Shown here one piece after another: positions 10,424-19,901 of a stretch of 64,000 nt of DNA. Numbering within the stretch: position 1 is the stretch's first letter; each line of letters opens with the position of its first letter. The stretch comes from CAWGMT01 sp963823675 (lineage in GTDB: Bacteria; Planctomycetota; Planctomycetia; Isosphaerales; Isosphaeraceae): contig CAWGMT010000014.1 of NCBI GenBank assembly GCA_963823675.1, forward strand, positions 294,028-358,027. Direction: 5' to 3'. The translations under genes were made by a program, and so were the position numbers. Under the pieces are notes generated by a model. It was not told where the DNA came from. It did not search any database and saw only the letters and a list, made by a program, of their open reading frames with translations.

Positions 10424-11242
10424 TCAACCGGGCGGAACCAGCGAGCGAATTCCTCTTCCACGGTGCCGCGCACGACCGCGCGAGAAGTGCGGGCCAGCGC
10501 AAGTGCCGGTGCCAGAACGGCCATCACGATCGCAAAAGCCCGCCAGAGCAGAATCCAGAGCGGCGGGGCCGCGACCGCCAGTACCGCCAGGACCGTCAAT
10601 TGCAGCAGGACGGCGTGATTCTCACAGAACTTGTATGCGGGCCAGGCGAAAACGCCGAGCCCGCGGCGAGGCCAGGCCGCCGGCGGCGCGGGCGCCCCCC
10701 GATCCACCTTGCACGATGTACCAGTCGTCCGTGCTCTTGAGCCGCTGAAAGAAGGCTTTGTAGCGGCAATCGTTGTGCAGGCTCAAAAGCGCCCAACCGC
10801 CGGCGATCGCAAAACCCGCAAGCGCCCACCGCAGGTCGCCCGAGCGAGCCGCCAGACCATATCCGAGCGCAAATCCCGTCGCGAGATTGGCGACATGATG
10901 CAGCAGATAATCGAAGTAAACCCCGTCCAGGCTCGCCGTGCCCCGCCAGCGGGCGACCTGGCCATCAACGTGGTCCAGCCAGAACGCAAGCTGCGCGATC
11001 GCCACGCCGGCGACGAACAGGCCGCGCTGGCCCGTCGCGATCAGCCCAGCCGCCGCGAGGGACGACCCCAGGGCAAGGCAGGTCACCTGATGAGCCGACA
11101 ATCCCAGCCGCACCGCCAGCCAGCAACCGTAGATCGCAGTGGGCCGCCCGATGCGCCGCGCCAGCCAGTTGCCGAACTCGCGATGGCGGCCTTTATGGGC
11201 GCGTGCTCTCAATTCAGCCAGCGTCGGCCGGCGGTGACTCAT
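10424..11242 (-). CDS. CDP-alcohol phosphatidyltransferase-family protein, frameshifted, 3' end uncertain
   Basis: Integral membrane enzyme that transfers a phosphoalcohol from a CDP-alcohol. The family signature D-x2-D-G-x2-A-R-x8-G-x3-D is intact as DHVDGQVARWRGTASLDGVYFD, positioned among hydrophobic helices. ATG 11242 overlaps the stop of the upstream glycosyltransferase gene (ATGA). Near 10690 a Gly/Arg-rich nonsense stretch begins while another frame carries hydrophobic helices (ENHAVLLQLTVLAVLAVAAP), which indicates a frameshift. The real stop is unclear: that frame stays open into the next gene. I place the end at the nearest third-frame stop (10424), before the palindrome at 10233. 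Confidence 0.65.
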
Positions 11243-13182
11243 CGTGTCACTCCCACTGCCGGTCCTGTCGACAGCCTCTCCTGCGCGATGTCGTAAATGG
11301 CATAGCGGCGCAGCACGCCGTCGCCGTCAGTCAGGTCCTGGCGGTACAGCGGCGTTTGCCGCGCCAGCCACGAACCGAGCAGCCGGCCCAGCGTCGGATC
11401 GAATTCGACTGCCGTCTCCGGAACCGGCGGGCAAAGCAAGAGGTGGGTGAAGCCCGACTTTCTGAGTTGCGCGATGATCTGGCCGGGCGATTCACCATGG
11501 CTGCCCAGTCCCGTGCGGCGCCGGTGCGCCAGCTCCATCGTGTACGGGCGGGGTATGTAAAAGCCGCGATGGTCCTGCCCGATCAGCCGAGCCGCCCGGG
11601 AAAGGTTGGCCGCGGCCCACCGCCCGACATTGAAAGTCGGTTCGCGCCGGACCAGATAATCAAAGCGCGACTCCCGGCCCATGACGACTCCGAGCGCCTG
11701 ACGGGACCGGGCAAGCGCCACGCTTGCCTCAAAGCCCAGCGCCAGGAGCAGGGACGCCAGCAGGAGCCGCGCCGGCAACGTTTTGCGATCGGACCATCGG
11801 GTCGCGAGGTAGGCCACTCCGACCGACATCGGCCCGAGCGAGAGCAGGACGAAGCGCATGCTCTGCCTCTGGGTGAGGCAGAGCATGAGGAACAGATAAG
11901 CCAGCCCCACCTGCCCGAGGACCCGCCGCGGCGCGCGCTCGAAGACGAGGGCGGGCAAGAAGAGGAGAAAGACTGGCCCGAACTGGTGCGAGAAGCTATC
12001 GAAGCGATCCGGCTCCAGCGAGAGCGGCAAGAGCGCGAGGAGCAGGTTCCAGGGCGTGACGGCCAGGGGCCGCTTGTCGGGGGCAAGCACCTCAAGAAGC
12101 CCCGCATTGCCGAAGAACTGGCGGAAGTAGGGAAAAACGGGATTGCCCGTATGCACATAGGCTCGTATGTACCAGCAGCCGCCGACCAGGATCACGACTC
12201 CCAGATACACCCCAGCCAGCGTCAGCCAGCGACCCGCGGAAATGTCCGCGCCTCTCCTCGTGCTTGATGGACACCGTAGCACGATGCCCAGAAACAGCAG
12301 GCCGCACAGTACCAAAGCGGGGTACTTGACTCCGATCGCCAGCCCGGCAAGAGCACCCGCGACCATCGCCGCGCGGATGCTTGGAGCATCGTTGAGGCGC
12401 ATCCAGGCCAGGATCGCCGCTGTCCCGAAGGCGGCGAGAGCGACGTCATTGAGTGGCGCCGACATGCCGTTGGAGACGGCCGGCGCCAGGAGCGCGATCG
12501 CGCCCGCCAGCCATGAGCGACGCCCCAGGCTGGGCCGCGCAAGCGCCACCACATTGGCGGCGAAAACCAGACCCAGCATCCATTGAACCCAGCGGCAAGC
12601 CACCGGTCCGCGAAACTCGAGCGCCAGCGCGTAAAGCAGCTCGGTCACAAGCGGATAGACCGTCTCATGCAGATCGGGGGCAAAGCCGACGCTCTCCTGA
12701 ATCAAGAACACCTTGGGCACCTGAAGGTGATAACACAGGGCATCGCCGTCGGTCACAGGCGCGAGCGCACACAGGGCCGTTCCCACGATGACCAGGGCCG
12801 TGCAAAGCATGACGAGTCTGCCGACGACGGAGGACGCGCCGCTGGCCGCAACCGGGGCTGAGCCGTCGCCCGGGCCCGTCGCCCGCGCGTCCGCGCTCGA
12901 ACGCTCACCTCTGCTCGCGCCGGCTCGTCTCGCAAAGCGGAAAAGTGACACTAGCCCCAGCTCGATGCCGAGGCCCAGCACGATCGACATTCCAACTCGA
13001 TTGAGGCAACCCAGCTCCCCCAAGGCGAGCGTCGCCAGCGACAGAAAGCCCATTCCCAGCGGGACCGCCAGCGCGATCAGATCGACAGCCGCCTGCGGGG
13101 CCTGTCCCAGCCGATCCAGGATCAACTTGCCCACTCCAAGTGCTACCAGAGCCAGAGACAGTGCAAAACAGAAGTCGATCAT
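11239..13182 (-). CDS. GT-C-type membrane glycosyltransferase (ArnT/PMT-like)
   Basis: A 647-residue polytopic membrane protein. A first periplasmic loop contains PVTDGDALCYHLQVPK, resembling the Asp-containing first loop of lipid-linked GT-C transferases. More than ten hydrophobic segments follow, then a periplasmic C-terminal region (about residues 520-647). ATG 13182 (MIDFCFALS) was chosen because the frame upstream has no hydrophobic or family-like content. It is followed by the CDP-alcohol phosphatidyltransferase with ATGA coupling, which suggests glycolipid or envelope polymer assembly; the specific acceptor is unknown. Confidence 0.75.
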   Translation of the reverse strand: MIDFCFALSLALVALGVGKLILDRLGQAPQAAVDLIALAVPLGMGFLSLATLALGELGCLNRVGMSIVLGLGIELGLVSLFRFARRAGASRGERSSADARATGPGDGSAPVAASGASSVVGRLVMLCTALVIVGTALCALAPVTDGDALCYHLQVPKVFLIQESVGFAPDLHETVYPLVTELLYALALEFRGPVACRWVQWMLGLVFAANVVALARPSLGRRSWLAGAIALLAPAVSNGMSAPLNDVALAAFGTAAILAWMRLNDAPSIRAAMVAGALAGLAIGVKYPALVLCGLLFLGIVLRCPSSTRRGADISAGRWLTLAGVYLGVVILVGGCWYIRAYVHTGNPVFPYFRQFFGNAGLLEVLAPDKRPLAVTPWNLLLALLPLSLEPDRFDSFSHQFGPVFLLFLPALVFERAPRRVLGQVGLAYLFLMLCLTQRQSMRFVLLSLGPMSVGVAYLATRWSDRKTLPARLLLASLLLALGFEASVALARSRQALGVVMGRESRFDYLVRREPTFNVGRWAAANLSRAARLIGQDHRGFYIPRPYTMELAHRRRTGLGSHGESPGQIIAQLRKSGFTHLLLCPPVPETAVEFDPTLGRLLGSWLARQTPLYRQDLTDGDGVLRRYAIYDIAQERLSTGPAVGVTR

Positions 13183-13225
13183 TTGTTGGCAACTTGTCAA
13201 AAAAAGACGGTCGGGTGGGTGACGA

Positions 13226-13948
13226 TCAGGGAGTCTGCGGCAGAATGGCAACGCAAAACTGTGAAACGTCGGGATCAGAGTCCATGGGGATCGGACCAGA
13301 TTCGGCCAGGCGGAACCCATTCTGGCGATACCAAAGGGCGGTATCGTAGCCGAATCGGTTGTAGCTCTGGTTGGTCTCCTCGTTATGCGCCGCGTACCGG
13401 CGGCCGACCCGGATGACCTCGTGGCGGATTCTGTCGGCAACTCGAGGGTGATTATGAAGGATGACGGCGGAGGTCACGATCATGTCGAACGCTTGGCCTG
13501 GAAACGGCAGGTCCTCACCGCGACCAAGAAGCAGGGAAATTCCGCGCAGGTCGCTCAAGTATTCGCGGGCCACGGCGAGCTGAGTTGGGCTGAAGTCGAT
13601 ACCCACCAAGGGGATATCGAGCAAGCTCCGAAGTTCGCGCAGGAGTTTTCCATAGCCGCAGCCCACTTCCAAGAGCGACGTGGGTTGATAGGTGGCGATA
13701 CTCCGGGCAATCCAGGCGGCGCGGAGGGTTCGGGCCGGCTGTCCCTCTTGTTCGCCAAAATAATCATCACCGCCGCGGAGAGTCCAATATTGGCGAGGGT
13801 CGGCGTAGAGTAGGTGTCGTTTCCAGGTGGGGTGCCGGCTGAGCGTACGACGCAGGACCTTATGCCAGGCGTACTTTACACCTCTTCTCCGCAAAGCCTT
13901 CCAGGCGCGGGCCTGTACGCTGGGCAGGGAACGGACGAACAGATCCAT
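13226..13948 (-). CDS. Class I SAM-dependent methyltransferase
   Basis: 240 residues from ATG 13948 (MDLFVRSLPSV), preceded by an AGGGAAG ribosome-binding sequence. SAM-binding motif I reads LLEVGCGYGKLLREL, motif II region VGIDFSPTQLAVARE, and motif IV region FDMIVTSAVILHNHP. The N-terminal 80 residues are basic and aromatic and may bind the acceptor. It lies upstream of the GT-C gene in the same direction (44-bp gap), so it probably modifies a lipid or glycan made by that cluster. Substrate not determinable. Confidence 0.85.
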   Translation of the reverse strand: MDLFVRSLPSVQARAWKALRRRGVKYAWHKVLRRTLSRHPTWKRHLLYADPRQYWTLRGGDDYFGEQEGQPARTLRAAWIARSIATYQPTSLLEVGCGYGKLLRELRSLLDIPLVGIDFSPTQLAVAREYLSDLRGISLLLGRGEDLPFPGQAFDMIVTSAVILHNHPRVADRIRHEVIRVGRRYAAHNEETNQSYNRFGYDTALWYRQNGFRLAESGPIPMDSDPDVSQFCVAILPQTP

Positions 13949-14231
13949 GGTAACTTCCCTGGAAGACGTCGGCCGGTCGGAACGTGATGCGGAGCAGAGA
14001 GATGGGCCGTGGCCGGCGTCGCTGCCGCGAGCCCCCATGCTGGGGACGAAACCCGTGTGATCGGGAGTTTACGAGGCCGCCTGGCAACGGTCAAGGCAGC
14101 CTGGCGGCTTAGCCTTCCCTTGGGCCGGTCGTCTTGCTTTATAATGGTTGCCTGGTTCACCCAGTCGTGTATCTTGAATCGGGGTTTCCTCTGTTCGGAA
14201 TTCGCCGGGGGCGGGAAAGGAAGTTGCAGGT

Positions 14232-14780
14232 ATGGGTGTGCGTTTCGGGCGGTCGAGAGTGACCGATCTCGCGTTTCGGGTTTACAACCGGCCGCTGCAT
14301 CCTGACTGGTACTCGACTTGCGCCTTTCGCCGCATCGAGTTCCGGGGCTGGCGGGCGGATGTGAGAATCATCGAAGGCGGCCACGCGGTGATCTTCCGGT
14401 CCGGCTCGATCTGCCTGAGCGAGGTACTCTGCGGCCCGGAAACCGGCCTGCCCGAAACCGGATTGGTTTTCCACTCCCACGTCAAGCACGAGCGGTCGGC
14501 AGCGCGAGAGCCTGGCAACTCGATCGAATACCATGCGTGCTTCGAGGTCGAGCAGGTCGACGCGGAGATTTTCCGTAACCTGTGCGAAGAGGCGGCTTGC
14601 GATTCGGGCCCGCAAGGGCTGTTTCACAGCTTCCGCCCGACAAACCGGCTGTCGCCCCCTCCGATCAGTCGCATCCACATCGATTCCAACTCGCGCAGCC
14701 TCTCGATCCAAGTGTTCCACTCATTTCCCGAGGAACGGGCGATAGTCCGCACCCAATCCCGCTACGAGATCAGAAGGTAA
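14232..14780 (+). CDS. Hypothetical protein, DUF2617-like
   Basis: 182-residue soluble protein with no signal peptide. It opens with VTDLAFRVYNRPLHPDWY, then an alternating beta-rich core (FRGWRADVRIIEGGHAVIF, SGSICLSEVL) and a C-terminal SRIHIDSNSRSLSIQVFHSF strand pair. The pattern resembles the DUF2617 family of actinobacteria and planctomycetes; this is from memory and not a search. Function unknown. It is a single gene divergent from the methyltransferase at 13226-13948. Confidence 0.72.
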   Translation: MGVRFGRSRVTDLAFRVYNRPLHPDWYSTCAFRRIEFRGWRADVRIIEGGHAVIFRSGSICLSEVLCGPETGLPETGLVFHSHVKHERSAAREPGNSIEYHACFEVEQVDAEIFRNLCEEAACDSGPQGLFHSFRPTNRLSPPPISRIHIDSNSRSLSIQVFHSFPEERAIVRTQSRYEIRR

Positions 14781-14807
14781 AACGAAATCATTCGTTCTCG
14801 ATTTTTT
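14781..14807 (+). terminator. Weak terminator-like hairpin after the DUF2617-like gene
   Basis: AACGAA-ATCA-TTCGTT stem-loop starting directly after the stop codon, followed within a few bases by a run of six T. The stem is only 6 bp, so this is tentative. Confidence 0.35.
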
Positions 14808-15043
14808 GATGCGACCCGATTGCGGTCTGGAGCAAGCCGCGGTAGACTCTCAAATCAGGTACCCTTTCGATCGTGTTCACAATTCTCCTGTAGTTCCTTT
14901 TCATTGTCGAATGTCCGATTTTTTCGAGCGTCGCGCGGACGCCCTCGCTCGCGCGCATCCGGGCGCGATCCCGGTTCCTGCGAGCGGAATCCGTCGACGA
15001 CAGGTCGTGGGTTGTGCTACCCGCGCATTGCCGGAGGTGAACT

Positions 15044-15328
15044 ATGGATCGCGTCGAGCGCATTCGCGGAAAGATCTTTCAGGACGAACACCTGGTCCTC
15101 GATCAGATCGACGGCTTCCTGAAGAGCCACGAAAAGCAGGGACGGACAACGTTCTACGGGACCATTGAACTCGGGAACGACCAGTCCAAGCTGCTCAACC
15201 CTGTCACGAGCTACCGTCTGGTGCTGGCCGACGGTCGCAAAGGCAATTTTTACGTGGAGATCGTCCCCAGCAATGTCCAGGGTAAATCGATCGCCGAATT
15301 TCACGTGACGGGTGGTTTCAAGAAGTAA
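15044..15328 (+). CDS. Small conserved-looking hypothetical protein
   Basis: 94 residues with a strong ribosome-binding site (GGAGGTG, 6 nt before ATG). The N-terminal half is charged and helical (IRGKIFQDEHLVLDQIDGFL). The C-terminal half is a predicted beta sheet (RTTFYGTIELG, SYRLVLADGRKGNFYVEIV, SIAEFHVTGGF). No cysteines, no signal peptide, no known motif. It could be a small nucleic-acid- or ligand-binding protein. Not recognised. Confidence 0.6.
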   Translation: MDRVERIRGKIFQDEHLVLDQIDGFLKSHEKQGRTTFYGTIELGNDQSKLLNPVTSYRLVLADGRKGNFYVEIVPSNVQGKSIAEFHVTGGFKK

Positions 15329-15681
15329 AGCAAATCGAGACCGGGAGCAACTCCTTGAGAATTGATTGATTAATTCTCCCAGGCACGGCGCACACCGTGC
15401 GGCGCATGCTCGCGCACAGCAGAACCCGTGGTGGCACGTTTAACGCGAAGCATGCTCGGCCCGCCTGGAGCGCGCGTCCGTCTGGGGAGTTGGCTGTGCG
15501 CAGCCCAGGCGACGACAAGCGCGCCTGTGCAACTGCAAGCTTTGTCCTTTGTTCGTTTGAACGACAGACGGGCCCCGTGCAACTGCAACGGCGAGCTTGG
15601 TTGTCTTGCGTTGCCGATGCTCGCCGGGCATGGCATAAACGGGCACGCAGAGGGCCAGACCGAGGTTCGATCGTGAAACGC
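15329..15681. other. Non-coding interval with short direct repeats
   Basis: No credible gene. The stretch contains two copies of GTGCAACTGCAA about 55 bp apart, around GTTCGTTTGAACGACAG. All open frames here are low-complexity shadows. It separates the small hypothetical gene from the CHAT remnant. Confidence 0.4.
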
Positions 15682-16400
15682 TCACGGCGACCGGCTGAAG
15701 CCGACGAACCCCTCGCCACCGGCTTCACGCCCCAGGGCGGTCTCGCAGGCTGAGAGCGTCACCAGGTCGGCTTTCAAGTCCCAGCCTCTGTGGATCTCGC
15801 GGACCGAGATCCTCCCGTCGTGGACCGGCTTCTCGCCCAGCACCTGCGCCAGCGGATCGGGCAGGCCGGTCTGGGTCAGGATCACCGCCGAGCGCCCAGA
15901 GATCGCCTCGTCGATCAGGCCATGGGTCGCCAGGTGGATGAATCCGAACTGGCCAAGTTCGCCCGAGGTGGCCAGATCCGCCTGGCCCGCGTGGCCTGAT
16001 CGAGGCGCTGGGATTGGCTTCAAACAGCCGGTCCAACCTTTCGAGCTCGGCAGTCAAATCGCGGAGCCGGGCTTGCTCGGCGGGAGTGTGCCGCCGGTCC
16101 CGTCGCGCGGCCAGCTCGTCGAGCAGGCCTCGGCCCATGTCTGCCTCCAACGGGTGCCACGCCGCTACCGGTTGGCCGAGTCTGGCCAGTACGGCTGCCA
16201 GCCCAACGCGCCCGGATTGCTCGGTCGCGGCGCGTTCCATGCCCGTGAACGCGACTTGGAGCCGGGCCGCATCGAGGCTCTTCACCTCGTTTCTCATCTC
16301 CGCCGGTCAGCTTGTGCAAGCCCGGCGCGGCGGTTTGGCCGGCCGATCGTTTCGTGGCCGGCGCTTGACCGGAAACCGGAAACGGGATGAAAGGAACCAG
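15682..16400 (-). pseudogene. CHAT-domain (caspase-like) protein remnant
   Basis: The C-terminal piece (15682-16023) carries both CHAT peptidase landmarks: HLATHG with the catalytic His and TLSACETALGRE with the catalytic Cys. The preceding piece, in another frame to about 16300, has the helical segment typical of planctomycete CHAT proteins (RGLLDELAARRDRR, LRDLTAELERLDRL). At least one frameshift lies near 16000-16020. No start codon or TPR region, usual for the family, can be followed upstream of about 16400. Full-length relatives are 800-1200 aa, so this is a truncated fragment. CHAT proteases are often linked to conflict or cell-death systems. Confidence 0.65.
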
Positions 16401-16439
16401 CGACGCGAACAACGCCGGCAGGAGTTTACTGATTACTGA

Positions 16440-17200
16440 GATGCCTCCACCGAACGAAGGAAGGGAGGTTCGGTCAAAGTCGAGCAGGCTGTCAGACTCC
16501 TGATGAGCATCAAGATCGCATGATAAACGCCGCTGATCGAAGCGGCTACTGTCCCAGAGCAGCGTGCTCCGTCAGGTCACGTCACCGCAGGAATTCCAGA
16601 GGCGAGCGCCCCCCGGGCCACGACCACCGGCCAGGCGGGGGCAACTTCCTGCCGGACGCTGCCGGTTCCCGCACGCCTTTGGGAATACACGCCCAGCGGC
16701 CGCTGCCAGGCGCGATTCGGAGCATCGCAGCGGTCCACGCGGTTGCACGCAGTCTGAGATTCCGGCCGTCGAATTCACGGCCGGCCAGTTGGGTCGAGGC
16801 ACCCCCGGAAGTCGATAATGGCTCCGTGGACAGTGGGTCGTTTGTTGCTTTCAAACGCCGGGCCCAACTCACGACGTCATCCAGTTGGCGGCCATCTCCC
16901 ACGACCGCCCGAACGTGTTCAAATGAATGTCAGAGGCTTGGCGATCGTCCAAAAGGGGCGGCCGATTGAGCCGATGGAACCCGAAAAATCGGTATTTCCG
17001 ACAAAAAAAATGTGAAGACTCGCTTCCGAACCTAAGTGATGACAGGATCGAGCGAACGCAGTGCCATGATGTCGTCGCCAATGGCATGTTCCGGGGCTCG
17101 ATTGTAAATTTAGGTTGGCTTGGTTCGACCATGCGGGTATCTTGCGAATCGTCTGGTCGATTGAAGGCCGCCCCCTGGTAACAAGGGCGGGCGGACCGGC
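16440..17200. other. Interval without a recognisable gene
   Basis: About 760 bp between the CHAT remnant and the ADP-ribosylglycohydrolase gene. All open frames are short, compositionally unlike the neighbours and not family-like. A purine-rich, A-run-containing patch (about 16980-17015) is the only visible peculiarity. No hairpin or repeat was recognised. Confidence 0.4.
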
Positions 17201-17220
17201 ATCCTAGGAGCGTTGCCACA

Positions 17221-18405
17221 ATGCCTCATCTGTCTCGGGTTGACCGTGTCCGAGGGTGCTTGCTGGGCTTGGCGGTTGGCGATGCGTTAGGGGCCCCACT
17301 CGAGGGGCTCAGTCCGCAGCAGATCAAAACGCATTACGGCCGGATCCGGAATTATGTGGATGGCGTCCAGGCCTGGAAGCGAAAGCCGTACCGCTGGCGT
17401 TTGCGCGGCCTCTACTCCGACGATACGCAACAAGCACTGGCGCTTTGCGACATCCTGCTCGATTTTCAACGCATCGACCAGGAGCGTCTCGCCGACCTCT
17501 ACCTGGCCTTGATGACTCCCAAGGGGGCGTTCGTCGGCGCTCACCGGGGGATCGGCCGGAGCTTCCGGCAGGTGCTTGCCGCCCTCGAACGGGGGACGCC
17601 CGCCCGACTGACGGGCCAGACCACGGCCGGGATCGGCGCGGCGATGCGGATTGCTCCCATCTCGCTCTATTTTCGCGAAGAGCAGACCGAGATGTTCGAC
17701 TCGGTGATGGCGGCCAGCCTGATGACCCACCGCGACATCCGCAGCATAGGCGGCGCTCTGGGGGTCGTGCACGCCGTCCGCCGTCTGGTCGCCGGCGAAC
17801 CGCGCGATCCCAGCTTGCTCCTCTGGGTCGCCTCCGACCTTCTCAGGGACGAGAAGGAGATCGCGCGGCGGCACTCAGACTTTGTCATCAACATCGGGCG
17901 GCACGGGCATAGCCTCTCGCACGCGATCGCACGCGTTGAAGCACTCCTGGAACTGCCCCGCGAGCGCGTCTTCGCGGCGCTCGTGGAGCAAGCCAACCGA
18001 CACGGGGCCGAGCCGGCTTGCAGACGCCCCACCATGGGCTTTCCCCCAGCGTGTATTCCGACCTGTCTTTACCTCCTGCTCACAACCAGCAGTTTCGAGG
18101 AGGCCATCACCGAGGTCGTCAATCTGGGTGGAGATGCCGATACCGCCGGCGCAATCCTGGGAGCCATGGCCGGCGCATACTACGGCGCCGACGCGATCCC
18201 GACGCGCTGGCTCGATGGTCTGCAGAACCGCGAGGGAATCGAGACTCGCGCCCTGGCACTCTCCCAGCGTTCCACCGAAGGTCTTCTGATCCCCGATCTG
18301 GTCGCGACCGAGCACGAGCTGAGCCGCCGGGAAGGCGAGTGCTTCGAACAGTTCGCCTCGGCCAGTCGTGACCGGCGCGATCGGGGCGCCAATCACGTCC
18401 TTTGA
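17221..18405 (+). CDS. ADP-ribosylglycohydrolase-family protein (DraG-like)
   Basis: 394 residues, start ATG supported by AGGAG. The dinuclear magnesium/manganese site motifs are present: GCLLGLAVGDALGAPLEG at the N-terminus, LYSDDTQQALAL for the first metal cluster and NLGGDADTAGAILGAMAGA for the second. The family removes ADP-ribose from arginine or other acceptors, or hydrolyses related ADP-ribosyl compounds. No nitrogenase or ADP-ribosyltransferase gene is nearby, so the target is unknown. No indel is seen. The last 50 residues are charged and not conserved-looking. Confidence 0.9.
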   Translation: MPHLSRVDRVRGCLLGLAVGDALGAPLEGLSPQQIKTHYGRIRNYVDGVQAWKRKPYRWRLRGLYSDDTQQALALCDILLDFQRIDQERLADLYLALMTPKGAFVGAHRGIGRSFRQVLAALERGTPARLTGQTTAGIGAAMRIAPISLYFREEQTEMFDSVMAASLMTHRDIRSIGGALGVVHAVRRLVAGEPRDPSLLLWVASDLLRDEKEIARRHSDFVINIGRHGHSLSHAIARVEALLELPRERVFAALVEQANRHGAEPACRRPTMGFPPACIPTCLYLLLTTSSFEEAITEVVNLGGDADTAGAILGAMAGAYYGADAIPTRWLDGLQNREGIETRALALSQRSTEGLLIPDLVATEHELSRREGECFEQFASASRDRRDRGANHVL

Positions 18406-18454
18406 TGGTCCGGACCACGATCAAGGATCTGGGCAAAAATAAGTTACCGGAAGA

Positions 18455-18506
18455 ATCGTCTTTCGCTCGCCGAGAGAAAGCCCTTTCGCGGAGCGAAAGG
18501 CGACAC
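18455..18506. repeat. Palindromic repeat family A, copy 2
   Basis: TTTCGCTCGCCGAGAGAAAG, then CTTTCGCGGAGCGAAA, framed by CGTC and GGCGACACT. It lies downstream of the ADP-ribosylglycohydrolase gene. The left arm has diverged; the right arm is identical to the copy at 33756. Confidence 0.85.
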
Positions 18507-18821
18507 TTGTCGTTGCACAGCGCCTGACCCGACGCGCCGGCGAGGGAACGAGTGATCCGACGGCCGCTTCCCGTCACTCGAGCATCGGGCGCGGATGACC
18601 AGCCGCGCAAAAAGCCCGCGCTGTCGCCCAGATTTGGGCGCAGTCTTTCCCGGGACACGTTTTTCGGGTAAACTATTCTAACAAGCGCGGGCGGACACTG
18701 CGATCGCCGGTGCAACCGCACTCGGCTACTTGCCCCCGCTGCGCTCTCTCACCGATCACATTCAACCGGGCTCTCGGGCCTTATCGTTGGTCGCCGTCAT
18801 TCCGTGGGAGCCTGCTCGGCG

Positions 18822-19346
18822 ATGAGTCGGATCAGTCAGGACCAGATCCAGAGGCAACTCGACGAGGCGGAAGGTTTCCTGATGCTCGAGCTCCCCGCTC
18901 GGGCGCTGCGGATCCTCGACAGCCGTTCGGACTGGTCGAACATGCAGTTCGAGGCGAACCTCCTGAAGGGGGAGGCGCTGCGCAGCTTGAAACACTACCG
19001 GGAAGCTCTCAAACCGCTCGAAAAGGCAGCGAATCTGCGTCCCAACGATTGCCGGGTCGCACTGGCTCTGGGCTGGTGCTACAAGCGGACCAACCGGCTC
19101 GCCCAGGCGATCGATTCGCTCGAACGCGCCCTGCGTGAGAACCCTGACAAGGCACTCCTGTATTACAACCTGGCGTGCTACTGGGCCTTGGCCGGCAACT
19201 GCGCCAAAGCGCTGGATGCGCTGGCGACCGCGCTTGAACAGGAACCGGAGTTACGGACGCTCATCGCGGACGAGCGCGATTTCGATCGATTGCGGGGTCA
19301 TCCCGAATTTGATCGGATCACGTCAGGTCGTGCGCCGTCGACATAG
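18822..19346 (+). CDS. Small TPR-repeat protein
   Basis: 174 residues from ATG 18822 (MSRISQDQIQRQL); an alternative GTG at 18804 would add six residues. Three to four tetratricopeptide units are visible: ALRSLKHYREALKPLEKAAN, VALALGWCYKRTNRLAQAID and YYNLACYWALAGNCAKALD. A C-terminal ADERDFDRLRGHPEFDRI is typical of TPR proteins of planctomycetes and cyanobacteria. Likely a soluble scaffold; the partner is unknown. Confidence 0.82.
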   Translation: MSRISQDQIQRQLDEAEGFLMLELPARALRILDSRSDWSNMQFEANLLKGEALRSLKHYREALKPLEKAANLRPNDCRVALALGWCYKRTNRLAQAIDSLERALRENPDKALLYYNLACYWALAGNCAKALDALATALEQEPELRTLIADERDFDRLRGHPEFDRITSGRAPST

Positions 19347-19351
19347 CAAAA

Positions 19352-19378
19352 CCGACCAGCCGCAAAGGGGCCGGTCGG
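19352..19378 (-). terminator. Hairpin terminator, minus-strand direction
   Basis: CCGACC...GGTCGG stem with an inner GGCC/GGCC-like element, followed on the minus strand by TTTTGC. It fits as terminator for the convergent minus-strand gene ending at 19429 and may also serve the TPR gene ending at 19346. Confidence 0.5.
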
Positions 19379-19428
19379 GGCACTGGTTCACCGCCGGGGC
19401 GGGCGGCCGCCCCTGGGATTGATGAGAA

Positions 19429-19755
19429 TCACGGTTCGTCGAGAATGCGCTGGGTGATCTCTCGCTCGCACACCTTGCACCACTTCCAGCGTTTTTTGCC
19501 GATCACGTCGTCGAGATGCCGCAGAGCCAGGCGGACGGAGCGGAACCAGATCTTGGTCTCGTTTTCGCCTACCTTTTCCAACTTCGCGCAGCGAGCGAAG
19601 TGCAGCAAATTAGCGGGGGCTCGCCCTGGCTGGTTCTTGCCGTTGGCATCGGCGACTGTCCCGTGGAAAATGAAACCGATCGCCTCCAATCGGGTCTCGA
19701 AGAATTCTTCCGGTGATTCGAGTTTACGAACGCCTTGTAACTGTTGAGTCGGCAT
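19429..19755 (-). CDS. Small hypothetical protein with C-terminal CxxC
   Basis: 108 residues, ATG at 19755. A Met/Gln-rich start is followed by EEFFETRLEAIGFIFHGTV and a C-terminal RKW-CKVCEREITQRIL segment, which has two Cys (CxxC) but no second pair, so a full zinc ribbon is not shown. The basic middle part (RSVRLALRHLDDVIGKKRWK) could bind nucleic acid. No family recognised. It lies alone between convergent and divergent neighbours. Confidence 0.5.
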   Translation of the reverse strand: MPTQQLQGVRKLESPEEFFETRLEAIGFIFHGTVADANGKNQPGRAPANLLHFARCAKLEKVGENETKIWFRSVRLALRHLDDVIGKKRWKWCKVCEREITQRILDEP

Positions 19756-19901
19756 GTAATTTTTCCCGAATCCATCCAGTTCCTACATTTGAATCATAAA
19801 AGATAATTTAACCAAGAAGCCGACGTTCTGCAAGATGAACACGGCCAGACGTCCCAGAACGCAACCGAGATCCTGATTAATCGCCGCATCGCGGCGGGAA
19901 G

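Noticed and set aside
11203..12267. Plus-strand 354-codon ORF opposite the GT-C glycosyltransferase
   Set aside because: Antisense shadow with Gln/Arg/Glu-rich composition and no family match.
16520..16969. Plus-strand ORF upstream of the ADP-ribosylglycohydrolase gene
   Set aside because: Arg/Pro/Ser-rich, overlaps several equally long frames, no start signal.
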